Shown piece after piece: positions 21,410 through 32,884 of a DNA stretch of 64,000 bases (position 1 is the stretch's first letter; every line of letters starts with the position of its first letter). A program made the position numbers and the translations under genes. Source of the stretch: Hermatobates lingyangjiaoensis (taxonomy: Eukaryota; Arthropoda; Insecta; Hemiptera; Hermatobatidae); assembly GCA_026182355.1 (NCBI GenBank), contig JAPFBL010000362.1, positions 124,001 to 188,000 of the forward strand, read 5' to 3'. The notes below the pieces were generated by a model. It saw only the letters and a list, made by a program, of their open reading frames with translations. It made no database searches and was not told where the DNA came from.

Positions 21410-21785
21410 TAATAGCAGGTATTAGAACAAGACTACACTAAGCCATAGAGCAAATGTCAAGGCCCTGCCTAACCTTTAGAGAAAAAAAATAACAAAGAAA
21501 TGTACCTGCTTTCCTATATGAAACAGATGTGCATTCCATACCCTCACCCACTTCCATCCTATTCCCAGTCAGTTGTACCGCAGACACTCACCCTTCGGTA
21601 TGTACTCTCTTACTTATTTTATTTTGCACTATATTTACTTTGTACTATAGATAACTCTCTGATGACATTGTATTTTTTTAGTTAATGCCTGAAGAAGAAC
21701 ACTACGTGTTCGAAACGCGTTCTTTATACGATTAACTTTCTATACTCGTACTTGGACACTATTTCATTACCTTTTTACCCTACAA
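21410..21785 (+). mobile_element. Family L element, about 345 bp
   Basis: Shares a long alignment with 62300-62660: gcctaaccttt, atgaaacagatgt, cacccacttcc, and the end tgcctgaagaagaacac. The core at 21689 is CTGAAGA, stem GAACAC-TAC-GTGTTC, GAAACGCGT. Confidence 0.7.
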
Positions 21786-22370
21786 GAGTTTATATGTATA
21801 TTAGTTACGCGATTGGAAATAAAAAATACATCTTTATTTAATACAATTTGTATAATTTTTAGAGATTTTAATAGATGTTACAAACAAAGCAATAATAATA
21901 GTTTTTAATATTTTTTTGTAAAGATAAGTTTGATTCCTTACTACGCTTTTTAGTGTTTACGAACATTTTTTCGTTTGATTTTCACTAATTTTAATTCTTT
22001 TCTTCCTGAACTCAGTAGTTAGATTATAGCAGGGGTCTCAGGTCCATGCTAATCAATTATTCTCATTATCTTTACTGTATTTTCCTGTAGATGGCAGGAT
22101 TCCAAAAATTCCAGGAAGCTTGTATATTTCTTAAATTATACGACTACTTTTGTTTTCAGTAGTAATAATTTTCAAAATTTTCTTTCAATTGTTAAAAGTG
22201 TTTCTATATACTTAAAGATTAGTGTGACAAGTGAAATTATAAAGGATTGAACTGAACTAATAATATACCTGGGTATAATCCTGTAAGATCAGAAAAGACA
22301 TATTCAAGTCGGCAGCCTCCCCAACAACAAGCTATCGGCTTTAAAGCTATCAAAAGAACTCTACCATCTG
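21786..22370. other. Intron sequence, nothing recognised
   Basis: AT-rich lead-in to the 93-bp array. Confidence 0.4.
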
Positions 22371-23207
22371 GGACTTCTAAAGAGTGTCTTATAGAGATGA
22401 GTAACTAATGTACTATTCAGATATTATTATCAACCATCATACCTCGTCTATCGCTGCTGATTGGGACTTCTAAAGAGTGTCTTATAGAGATGAGTAACTA
22501 ATGTACTATTCAGATATTATTATCAACCATCATACCTCGTCTATCGCTGCTGATTGGGACTTCTAAAGAGTGTCTTATAGAGATGAGTAACTAATGTACT
22601 ATTCAGATATTATTATCAACCATCATACCTCGTCTATCGCTGCTGATTGGGACTTCTAAAGAGTGTCTTATAGAGATGAGTAACTAATGTACTATTCAGA
22701 TATTATTATCAACCATCATACCTCGTCTATCGCTGCTGATTGGGACTTCTAAAGAGTGTCTTATAGAGATGAGTAACTAATGTACTATTCAGATATTATT
22801 ATCAACCGTCATACCTCGTCTATCGCTGCTGATTGGGACTTCTAAAGAGTGTCTTATAGAGATGAGTAACTAATGTACTATTCAGATATTATTATCAACC
22901 ATCATACCTCGTCTATCGCTGCTGATTGGGACTTCTAAAGAGTGTCTTATAGAGATGAGTAACTAATGTACTATTCAGATATTATTATCAACCGTTATAC
23001 CTAGTCTATCGCTGCTGATTGGGACTTCTAAAGAGTGTCTTATAGAGATGAGTAACTAATGTACTATTCAGATATTATTATCAACCGTTATACCTAGTCT
23101 ATCGCTGCTGATTGGGACTTCTAAAGAGTGTCTTATAGAGATGAGTAACTAATGTACTATTCAGATATTATTATCAACCGTCATACCTCGTCTATCGCTG
23201 GTGAAGT
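22371..23207 (+). repeat. 93-bp tandem array, nine units
   Basis: ggacttctaaagagtgtct starts at 22371, 22464, 22557, 22650, 22743, 22836, 22929 and so on, exactly 93 apart. Units differ by only a few bases (ccatcat / ccgtcat / ccgttat). The last unit runs without a break into the foldback at 23164-23637. Confidence 0.95.
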
Positions 23208-23637
23208 CGCCCAACCGGTTTCGCAATGACTGCATCATCACTGGGACTAATATAACCTTCTAAAATCACGGATATAAATACCTATTTTAACTCAATATTA
23301 TTTACAATACCTATTTTAAACACAAAACTACTGATAACCTAATAAACGAACAAATTAAGCATAATATAATATAATAATTAAGCCAATAAAAAACATGAAA
23401 AGATGACAGGACGGACAGGACAGAGACGACTTAAAGTTTAAAAGACGAAAGAAAATAAAATAAAAGTGTTAGGTAGGAAATTGAGGCATATATATATTGG
23501 CACCACTGAGTTAAAATAGGTATTTATATCCGTGATTTTGGAAGGTTACATTAGTCCCATTGATGACGCAGCCATTGCAAAACCGGTCGGGCGACTTCAC
23601 CAGCGATAGACGAGGTATGACGGTTGATAATAATATC
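23164..23637. mobile_element. Foldback element with 131-bp arms
   Basis: Left arm 23164-23294 and right arm 23507-23637 are near-perfect reverse complements (gatattattatcaaccgtc ... ttttaactca). The right arm carries TTGATGA, GCA...TGC, AAAAC, a weak hammerhead-like core. The centre is about 210 bases. Confidence 0.85.
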
Positions 23638-23810
23638 TTATTTACTACCTCTGTGGCACTAACAATATGCATGTATTTAATCTACTATTTCTGAAGTATT
23701 AAGATTGCTTTAAAGGTAAATGGTTGTAATGATCTGTTTGTCTCAATATATTTAGACTAAGCCTATACAGTATGATTACTAAGGCTTAAGAAATGAATAC
23801 ATTAAGGGAG

Positions 23811-24112
23811 GTCCAGGGTAGCTCAGTGGCTTGCATACTCGTCTCAGTACTGGTAGACATCAGGTTTGCAAATCACTCTGGCTCTCGATTTGTTCACAAA
23901 TTTAAGCAAGTCGTTGCCCGGAAAGCACGTAAAGCATTAGTCCCAAGCTTATAGATTTGTCAGGTACTCGTTAAAGTTTTTAAGTTTCAATACTCTTGTG
24001 TTAAGAAAACTGTAGGACTCTTAATGTAGAATGTTTGTATGGTATGAACAGAGGTTGATGTTTGATCTATGTGTATTCTCTATCAGGACGGCTACTGCAA
24101 CCTAACCTAACC
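23811..24112 (+). mobile_element. SINE, tail type 1
   Basis: Head gtccagggtagctcagtggc, eroded B box, body, tail ending ctgcaacctaacctaacc (TTAGG units, complement). Confidence 0.75.
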
Positions 24113-24282
24113 ATGTCTTAAGCCAGAAGCAAAAGTACTCTCGCCTCCTCCTGTTACTCTACAGGTACTCTGAGTGCATAATCTGAGTACTTATTACAGT
24201 GGTAATCTAAGTACTTTTATTGCGATGGCCTAATCTTTACCAGTTCAGTAAGGTTTATCCATATTAGTACGTTAGTACGTTA

Positions 24283-24571
24283 ATTTAGTGGTTAACATAC
24301 TCGCCTCTTGGATGGTAGTCCGAGGTTCGATCGCCACCTAGCCTTGGATTTATTCACGCGGGAGATGAGTAAATCTGAGTACGTCGTCCCTCGGAGAGGA
24401 CGTAAAGCCGTCGGTCACGGGCCTGTACGATGTCAGGTAATCGTTAAAGATCCCCTACTCGAAATGCACTTGAGTTAGGCAAAATTTTGGACTCCCAATG
24501 TACAATCTGTAGAATAACAAAAAGACCTTATCACCCGCTAGTGGAACGGTTTAAAAATATAAAAAAAAATA
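24283..24571 (+). mobile_element. SINE, tail type 2
   Basis: B box gaggttcgatcgccacct, body gatttattcacgcgggag, gtacgatgtcaggtaatcg, and an A-rich end after cggttt. Confidence 0.8.
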
Positions 24572-26496
24572 CCCATCTTTGAGCTAGGAACCACAGTCTT
24601 AAAAAATTCAACACCTTCAGTGCATGAGTCCGTTTTTTTTTTCTTTCTGACATGGTTAGTATTTTAAAAGCCTACAGAAAACACTCCACCGAAGCTACTT
24701 GTGGAATCAGTGGATGCTTGGGTCAGCCTCGTGCATTATCCTTAAAGGCTTATTTTCACCTGTTGCTCAGAGACGCGGTAAAAACTTTGAAGATAGCCGC
24801 CTGGGAACCACAAGTACCTCACATAACCTTATCTTTTAGTTGATTATATCACGCTAGAGCTCCATTGGAAATTACCACCAGTTAAACTTATAATTTTACC
24901 TAAGTTTTCAATTGTTTCATCGCCTCTATTTTCCTCTATTTCTATTATTCATATCATCGTGACTCCATCACCGTATGAAGATTTTCTTGCCTCTATTCCT
25001 TTCCACATTATTAACCTAATATAAATCGCCCATAATACTAAATTCGTTACATTATTAAATACATATTAAACCAAATTCACAAAAAGAAATCATAAAAAAT
25101 CATTATATTTTGATTACCTCGTCATCTCAAAGAGGACTACGGGGAATTGTCACCTGTTTTCGGAGAGACCCAAATCTATATTCTTAATGACGATGCAATC
25201 GAAATATAGTAGTGTTTCTGTGATTTCTTTTATGTTTCTTCTTTTAATGAATTTAACTTGTTTACTTATTGGAAACGATTCACTTAATTGATTGTATACG
25301 TATTAATAAACGATTCATATTATGTATGGAAAACTTAATGGAATACGACCAAAATGAACTTACGTCTAATTAGTCTTTCAGGTTTAAATCAAATTAAACA
25401 TTGACGTTTCGATTTTATTTCAATCGTTTTCATACTCCTACAAAATAGAGGAAAATAATGAATTATGAAAAAAAGTCAACTATTAACGATATATCATACA
25501 TATGGTTGGATTACTTCATTTTTTATGAAATGAGCATAAATAAACTGAAAATATTTGAATTAACTTTCAAAATTAAAAAAATAAGAAATAAATTAATTTC
25601 ACTCTCAATTAAAAATTTCAAAATCTCAAAATAGATTTTAGTTAGGCGCTTGTGAAATAGTTTGTACTAATACGCAAAAGCATTAAGAGCGCATGGAATC
25701 TTTAGAACCCCACACATGATTTTGTTGGTTACATAGAAGAGCAGGTGAATGTAATTTCCTAAGAGCTTGCACTAAAAATATAATCATTATTTCATAAAGC
25801 AGTTTATTTGAATGGCTTCAGAAATCCTTTCGAATTGTCTTCCAATAAGCATTAAATCAACGAAAATTGTCTATTATATTTAAAGAATACATTTATTTGC
25901 CCTTTTGTCAAGAAACATGCAATTAGAATGCTTTCAAAATGTAACAATAACCATTATAATTTCTCTTGTTATTCTAAATTAAAGATTTTTTTTTCTCATA
26001 GATAGATATAATGATCCAATAAAAGATAAGAAAAGTAAGGAAAAGTCAAAGTATTATAACATGTTCTCAAAGTTTCCAGAACTAGCATTTCATAAAGTTT
26101 TGTTCAAACGTAGCAACCTAATACAACTTCAACTCTTTTTGTAATAGAATAACTCGCAGTGTTTAATGAACACACTCATTAATGCCTTTATTCAAAGTTA
26201 TTTTTTTAAATATTTATTTAAAAAAAGTTTAAAAATATTATTTTTTTTTACTTTATTCTCTTTTTATAAAATAATGTGTCATTTTTGTTACAACATCTGC
26301 AGTCATTTGAATACAACTGAACAACCATTAAGTTTGGTAAAAACGGAAAAATTGTTTGACAAAGTCTGTTCTAGACAAAAGTCACTTAGACAAGTCTTTT
26401 GTCGTGTAACTTTAATATCGTTTGATATTATTGTTATCATTAGTATCTATTATTTTTTTTATAATGGATATACCGACAGCAAAGTTCAGTATAGAC
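24572..26496. other. Intron sequence, largely unrecognised
   Basis: A family J PLE-like piece is at about 25183-25255 (gatgcaatcgaaatatagta). No coding evidence in the rest; the longest open frame here is K/F/I-rich without features. Confidence 0.4.
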
Positions 26497-26939
26497 CGGA
26501 GAGTGGGTAACCTCTGGCACGCGTGCCAAACTTGGCACGCCGATGACTTGTCTCTGGTACGCAAGAGCACAGGTTACCCTAAGCACAGGCAAAAAAAAAA
26601 CTACCTACTTTCTTTGGAGTATAAGCTTTCATGCCATGACAGTATATGTACGTCCCAGTGGTGAAGAGGTTTAAGCTCTACGAAGCTAAAGAGGTCTCAA
26701 GGAAAAGAAGTTGATCTTGTTGCCATAGTTACCTTCTTTTTTCAAAAGGTTGAATATTTTTTTTCTGTTCTTTATACTATGTTTTACTGCACTGAGATAA
26801 TTTATTATTTTTTCGTTTAAAAAGTTCTTAAGAGATACCAAATATGTTCTAAAAAAAAAATGGCTTAGAAATTGGATAAGTGAAAAAAGTCGACTTGGCT
26901 GATTTTGGCACGCACTCTCAAAAAGGTTGCCCAACCCTG
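26497..26939. mobile_element. hAT-type non-autonomous element with probable target duplication
   Basis: Left ggtaacctctggcacgcgtg, right ggcacgcactctc...gttgcccaaccctg. Flanks gtatagac / ggatacac (6 of 8). Interior non-coding. Confidence 0.65.
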
Positions 26940-27540
26940 GGATACACCATTCGATTTTTACTTTAATGTAGATTGTACGGTTTTATAAATCCTGACGAAG
27001 TGTTATCAAAAGTTGAAACTGTTGAAATAATAACCAGAAAATTGTGAATAAACACTTTGGAATCGACGTTAGTTAGTTCATAATTATTCAATCAGGTTAA
27101 AATATTCATTAAATCTCACTTAAAGGGAACAACAGAAACGTTTGGTTAAAATATTATTAATTTTGAAAGGAAATCAGTTTTCATAGAAACTCAACAAACT
27201 TTGTTTTCTGCCATGAATAAAGCTTTAACTTAAATATGCTATTAAAATTACAACTTTTAACCTTCCATTCATTAAACTGAATATTTTAATCGAGTAACTT
27301 TGATGAAGCGAACATGTTTTGTACACAGTGTATATTAGAGATGATTATAGTGGTAGCCTCAGAGTGAACAACGATCTATGGTTATTAGAGTGAACTTATC
27401 AATACAACATACTCGTATTTTAAAAGAACCAAAAAAACTATTCATTTTTTACTATTTCATTACATACTTTTAGTAATATTTTACTAAAAATAAACTATAT
27501 TAATAATGAAAAAAAATTCAATTTCGAAATCCATTCAAAT
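26940..27540. other. Intron sequence, nothing recognised
   Basis: cctgacgaagtgtt...gttgaaac near 26992 hints at a PLE end, but the hairpin does not form. Confidence 0.35.
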
Positions 27541-27600
27541 CTATATATATGATATATGATACGATATATATATGATATATGATCATATATCATATATATA

Positions 27601-27717
27601 TATGATCAAACCACAACATGAAATGGGAAAACCAGGCTAAGATCTTTCAACAGTTTAATCATTGATCTATTGTGGTTTGATCATTGATTGTTATTTCACG
27701 TGTTTATTTGAAATCTT
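27601..27717. mobile_element. PLE-A terminal palindrome, copy 6 (short)
   Basis: Central parts of both arms are deleted. The right arm has the extension. (TA)n on both sides. Confidence 0.75.
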
Positions 27718-27720
27718 TAT

Positions 27721-27753
<33 letters not shown>

Positions 27754-27764
27754 TATTAATATAT

Positions 27765-27990
27765 TGATCAAACCACAATAAGAAATGGGAAAACAAGAAT
27801 AAGATCTTTCAACCGTAACAAGCGGTCTCCGTCAGAGTCAAAAAACCAACTGAACTTCAGTTCAGTTGGGTTTTTGACTCTGACGGAGACCGCTTGTTAC
27901 GGTTGAAAGATCTTAGTCTTGTTTTCCCATTTCTTATTGTGGTTTGATCATTGATTGTTGTTTCACGTGTTTATGTGAAATCTTTTTATA
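27765..27990. mobile_element. PLE-A terminal palindrome, copy 7
   Basis: A clean head-to-head pair, centre near 27858, extension on the right arm only, (TA)n on both sides. Confidence 0.85.
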
Positions 27991-28004
27991 TATATATATG
28001 TATA

Positions 28005-28690
28005 TAAAGTTCGTCAGTCTGTTTGTTTGTTCACCCATTTTCCGTTGAGATAGAAACCTGAAATTATTACAATATTTACTTTTGTTGTGATTGGTTTTGT
28101 TGTAGTTGCATTATATTAATAACAAATCGTATTAGGGGGTCAGGGTAGCCCAGTGTCTTGCATACTCGCCTCGACTTTCTACAATTAAATTAAATATAAA
28201 TTATTTAATATATATTAGACGGTCAGGGTAGCCTATAATACATAATAAACAATTATTATAGGTTAAAAATGAATAATTTTAGAAACAAACTTGAATACAA
28301 CTGTCAGATAAAATACGAATGTTCCAAAGTAATATTATAACGACAGATTCCTTTCATTAATGTTATTTTATTTTGGGTAAATAAATTGAATATTTCAATT
28401 TACAAGTTTTGATTGTTTTAAATATATTTGATTGTATATATAACTTGAATTGATATTTTATTTATGTCATAAGAATAAATGATTTTACTAAATATACTTA
28501 CTATGTATACATCTTGAATCATGTTAAGAATACTATATCAAAAGCTTGGGTCATATAAGAATCTGTTTCAGTGCCTAAATAACAAGAATCAACAATTAAA
28601 ATTATCCCAGTCAATGATGTTCAGTGAATTTATTTCAATAACTATTGCTATAATTTCTGACTGATGTAAAGGGTCACTACGAGTCTAGTA
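28005..28690 (+). mobile_element. Helitron-like dispersed element containing SINE-head words
   Basis: Begins tataaagttcgtcagtctg and ends gggtcactacgagtCTAG followed by T. The inside has ggtcagggtagccc twice (28144, 28220), the tRNA-like A-box region. Related to 38777-39135 and 19750-20096. Confidence 0.5.
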
Positions 28691-29341
28691 ACTAAATAAA
28701 ATAACATACACAGAGAAAATATGTAGAAAAAAACTTGTAATATTTCAACATCTATCTCAAAGACAGAAAGATGATGTCAGCCGCTTGTAAGGCAAGCCAA
28801 GAGTGATGTCTTATTCTTTCAAGATCTCAGTCACTGTTACCACTGTACGGAAGGAGAAGACAGATTCAAGGAGAAAAAATAATACAGTAAAAGAGTATAA
28901 CGGAAATAAAATCTAGAATCAGTTAAAACAAAATGAATAAAAATCTTAAAATGACAAATAATGAATAAAAAATTCTTTATGAAAATATAATATAAAATCT
29001 AAAGCGGCCTACACTCAACTTTACTGTAAGTAAACAACATATTAAACTTCTTGAGAACCAATTGATTTTTTGTTTTATTTTATGTAACTTATGATTTAGA
29101 TATATTTACACATTTTCAGCTGCATCCATTTCGGTGGAAGTAGTCGAAAATTGATCTTCCGGAACTATTCAGTCCAATATCACGGATTTTGGTTTGTGTT
29201 CTAGTTTATCTATATCACTTATATTAGTTTGGGGTTGGATAAGTAAGTTTCATAAACTCTGGCTGTATATATGTGTAGAAGAAACTACGACTAATTAATC
29301 ATTTCAATTATATAGTTGTTACAAGTTACAAGTCTCGTTCT
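28691..29341. other. Intron sequence with one dispersed repeat
   Basis: 28990-29055 is the inverted copy of the repeat at 20098-20180. Nothing else recognised. Confidence 0.4.
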
Positions 29342-29903
29342 ATGGTAGGTTCGGGGTTCGATCCCCACCTGGCCCTCGATTTATGGCCATAATTCACCTT
29401 ACACACGGAAGGTGAATCAATTTGAGTACGTTGTCCCTCGGAGAAGACGTTAAGCCGTCAGTCCCGAGCCTATACTATGTCAGATACTCGTTAAAGATCC
29501 CCTATTCGAAATGCACTTGAGTAAGGGAAGATTTAGGACTCCCCAATATAGAATCTGTGGAATCAACGATCAAACAAAAAGCCGGTAAACGGCTAACGTT
29601 ATCACCCGTTAGGTATTGGTTTAAACAATAAAAAAACAAAAAGTCTCGTTCTTATAACGAATATATTTATAATAACTTAAATAACTACACTATAACTGCA
29701 CGTTTGTGTTTAATTTGTAGTTAGAGTCCCCTAAGAAAGTGGAGTTGTAACGAAAGTTAAATTATTTAATTTAAAATGTTTCTTTTAACGTTCCTTCTAC
29801 CAACCACCTATGTACGTAGGGCAAATACTTGCCAAATATCAAGTCTGTATATAGTATATATACCAAATATATAGTATATATACTATATGCTTGAAAAACA
29901 TCA
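29342..29903 (+). mobile_element. Composite SINE + segment X (plus copy)
   Basis: SINE from ggtaggttcggggttcgatc to the A-rich end near 29638, then X (29640-29890). Inverted equivalent of 7930-8521. Confidence 0.75.
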
Positions 29904-30106
29904 TTTATGTAATAATTTTATTAGATTTTATACTCAAAAAAGAAATGTCTTATTTGAATAAACATCAAGAATTTTCCCTCATTTATCAGACAGTAAATTC
30001 TCCACTACAGAGAACCACACGTATCCCTGCCACATCTCATTCCAGCCTACCAGATCAACACAAATACACTAGTTAGTAAATAAATACTGATTATAATATT
30101 ATTTAC

Positions 30107-30150
30107 ACGGTATATAATAATTTTATTTCACTATAAATATAATATATATA
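30107..30150 (+). repeat. Flanking direct repeat of the LINE fragment, left
   Basis: acggtatataataatttt and the following bases repeat exactly at 31149-31190, about 42 bases. Confidence 0.85.
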
Positions 30151-30174
30151 TATATATATATATATTTTTATAGT

Positions 30175-31130
30175 CAGCGAACAGCATGCTCCACCCGAAG
30201 GCACCACACGCATCAAAATCTTCAATGCTACACAACAATCTCCATCATGCTATGCAAATACAGCTTAAATATATAATAACTAACAACAACAAAATAACCA
30301 CAATGACAACAGAGCAATTTCCATCAGAGCACACAGATAATACAGGCTATCATAATCAACTCAGTAAATTAAAATATTTGTTAACCACTTCCCCGAAGGC
30401 ACCGACTAGGCCCTCCTCCAACAAAGCTGCAAGCTGCGGGGGCCACGCACCTCCGGCAGTCACCACTTTTCTCTCCATCCTACTCCTCTCTGAGTTTAAC
30501 TCAACGCAGTCGAACAGGAGGTGTTGAACTGTTTGAGGTGACCTACCGTCACAGCTACACCCTGGAGAGTTGACAAGTTTCAGGCGGTGGAGATAGTGGC
30601 CAAATCTCCTATGCCCTGTTAGAAACTGGGTCAGTCTCCAGTCCACTTTGAGGTTGTTTTTCTTTCTCTTACTGACAGATGGTAGAAATCTTTTCGTAAG
30701 TTGAGCATTGGTCGCCTCTTCCCACAACTTCTGGCAGCACTCCATGCTACGTTCATGGGCCCACTGCTTGAGGGCAGTGTTTGGCATGTGAGAGTAGATT
30801 GGCTCTGTATTTATCTGTTGGGCCGCCCTTTTGGCCAGCTGGTCAGCCAACTCGTTCCCTTTTATACCAATGTGGCTCTTGACCCAGGTAAAATAAACTG
30901 TTGCCCTTGCTTTTAAACTGTCCAGTTTTTGTCTTATTAAGTTGATCAAAGGTAATAATAATGTCAAATGTAAGTTGATTTTTGTTGCCCTGTAGACATT
31001 CTAGAGTAATCCTGCTATCTGTGTTTATGTGGACCGAGCAGCCGACCTCTACTGTCCCCGTTGCCCAGATGACCGCTTGCAATATTGCGAGTTGCTCTGC
31101 CTGGTTGTTGGAGCACACTGAAGCCAATAT
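30175..31130 (-). mobile_element. LINE 3' fragment with RNase H domain
   Basis: Minus-strand non-LTR fragment: RNase H and C-terminal region (30356-31125), then about 180 bases of 3' UTR, ending at a (TA)n tail near 30175. It is flanked by 42-base direct repeats that may be the target duplication. Confidence 0.75.
30356..31125 (-). pseudogene. LINE RNase H domain and C-terminus, frameshifted
   Basis: The first frame (to about 30965) has NNQAEQLAILQAVIWA (catalytic E), then HINTDSRITLECL (catalytic D). The second frame continues LINLIRQKLDSL, FTWVKSHIGIKGNELADQLA (catalytic D), then a typical LINE tail with LTQFLTGHRRFGHYLHRL and a cysteine cluster C-S-C-DGRSPQTVQHLLFDC. This is the RNase H plus CCHC-like end of insect I/R1-group or related LINEs. 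One frameshift near 30965 and loss of everything upstream make it inactive. Confidence 0.88.
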
Positions 31131-31148
31131 ATATATTGTACTGTTTCT

Positions 31149-31190
31149 ACGGTATATAATAATTTTATTTCACTATAAATATAATATATA
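31149..31190 (+). repeat. Flanking direct repeat of the LINE fragment, right
   Basis: See 30107-30150. Confidence 0.85.
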
Positions 31191-31191
31191 A

Positions 31192-31618
31192 AAAGATTTC
31201 ACATAAACACGTGAAATAACAATCAATGATCAAACCACAATAAGAAATGGGAAAACAAGACTAAGATCTTTCAACCGTAACAAGCGGTCCTCGTCAGAGT
31301 CAAAAACCCAACTGAACACTAGATGCATAAAACATCTGGTGAGGAGTTGAGAAGAGTGGGAGGGAAGAGTGGTATTTTAAAAGGATGAAAGCGCAGGAAA
31401 GGACTAATGTCCAGAAAGGGATGTACTCCTTTGTTTCCCCAAACATCCATTTCTGGACATTAGTCCTTTCCTGCGCTTTCACCCTTTTAAGATACCACTC
31501 TTCCCTCCCACTCTTCTCAACTCCTCACCCGATGTTTTCTGCATCTAGTGTTCAGTTGGGTTTTTGACTCTGACGAGGACCGCTTGTTACTGTTGAAAGA
31601 TCTTAGTCTTGTTTTCCC

Positions 31619-31620
<2 letters not shown>
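31192..31620. mobile_element. PLE-A terminal palindrome, copy 8 (long arms)
   Basis: Arms of about 210 bases include the 3' UTR of PLE-A (gcaggaaaggactaatgtcc and its complement). Extension on the left arm. The right arm is cut at tttcccat and followed by (TA)n. Open frames on both strands here mirror each other and are not genes. Confidence 0.85.

Positions 31621-31668
<48 letters not shown>
31621..31668. repeat. (TA)n microsatellite
   Basis: TA run between two PLE-A pieces. Confidence 0.9.
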
Positions 31669-31670
<2 letters not shown>

Positions 31671-31672
<2 letters not shown>

Positions 31673-31791
31673 CCCAAGTTGGGTTTTTGACTCTGACGAA
31701 GACCGCTTGTTGCGGTTGAAAGGTCTTAGTCTTGTTTTCCCATTCTTATTGTGGTTTGATCATTGATTGTTGTTTCACGTGTTTATGTGAA

Positions 31792-31799
<8 letters not shown>
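31671..31799 (+). mobile_element. PLE-A single terminus, copy 9
   Basis: One plus-oriented arm from gttgggtttttgactctgac to gtgaaatctttta, with (TA)n on both sides. The word attgtactgtttctac occurs on both sides of copies 8 and 9 (31134 and 31833). Confidence 0.8.
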
Positions 31800-31837
<38 letters not shown>

Positions 31838-31849
31838 ACTGTTTCTACA

Positions 31850-32489
31850 ATATATAACGAAATTATTACCTATTTCGAATAAGGGTTATCAAATATTTCT
31901 TTCTAGAATATAAAAGTGAATGTGTCTTACTAAATATAAGCTTATTTAAAATTAATAGATACAGTTCAAGGGAATGGCACAACTGTTTGCCTCTATGTAC
32001 TGTCGCTGTATGTTTCCTCATTAATGATACGTCAGTTGTCGCTTTACTTGTATTTTCAGCATTGCAAATAGACGTTGCAAAGGCTAAACGTCTACATGAG
32101 AGATGTTTGTTTAGTTTATTCGTCTTTCATTCCTGGAGGTAGTTCACATGGTGATTGATCCAGTTATTAATATACACGCTTATTTATTTATATCTCATAG
32201 CTGATGCATATAATATTAGCAGTAATAACACTTTTGCAAAGCCAAAGTGAAGATTTTGTGTTAAAAAGTAATCTCTTACAGAAACGCAAGGCTTCTGTTC
32301 CAATAAGTTTTAACTGTTTTTCTGTTTCCATAAGTAATAACTAGTTGATCACTTACATAACCCTATGTAACATTACATGGAGAGTGTGTCTGTTATATTT
32401 GATAAGGTCTATCTGACATCCTTTTACAATGAATATACGAAAAAATTTCAATATCATCGAATCACTGAAGAATTACATTAAAATTATTA
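31850..32489. other. Intron sequence, nothing recognised
   Basis: AT-rich. Confidence 0.4.
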
Positions 32490-32790
32490 TATAAAAAAAG
32501 ATTCCACATAAACACGTGAAAAAACAATCAAAACAGCTAAAGGATAGTTTTTTTACTCTTTCTTACTGTACTCCGTTGTTTCCCCAAACATCCCTTTCTG
32601 GACATTAGTCCTTTCCTGAGCTTTCACCCTTTTAAAATACCACTCTTCCCTCCCACTCTTCTCAACCACCCACCAGATGTTTTCTGCATCTAGTGTTTCA
32701 GTTGGGTTTTTGACTCTGACAAAGACCGCTTGTGACGGTTGAAAGATCTTAGTCTTGTTTTCCCATTTCATTTGTGGTTTGATCATTAAA
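32490..32790 (+). mobile_element. PLE-A 3' end, copy 10
   Basis: Starts with the outer extension in minus orientation (cacataaacacgtgaaa), then plus-oriented 3' UTR from acagctaaaggatag (matching the ORF end of PLE-A) to tttgtggtttgatcatt. Confidence 0.8.
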
Positions 32791-32884
32791 ATTATCATCT
32801 GCTTTGTAATAAAAAACGAAAGTATCAATTCATCATACTTCAATACTAACGAAAGATGGTATGATTTATTAACAGAAGAAAATC

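Noticed and set aside
22371..23207. CRISPR-like array of spaced repeats
   Set aside because: The whole 93-bp unit is repeated with no variable spacers, and the genome is eukaryotic. It is a satellite.
26166..26510. 114-codon open frame
   Set aside because: F/K/I-rich with poly-T-driven hydrophobic runs, no motif, partly overlapping a hAT-type end.
26992..27030. Further hammerhead-like core (cctgacgaag...gttgaaac)
   Set aside because: The sequence between the two blocks is not self-complementary, so the key stem is absent.
31300..31567. Two similar short proteins on opposite strands
   Set aside because: They are mirror images produced by the PLE-A 3' UTR palindrome, not genes.
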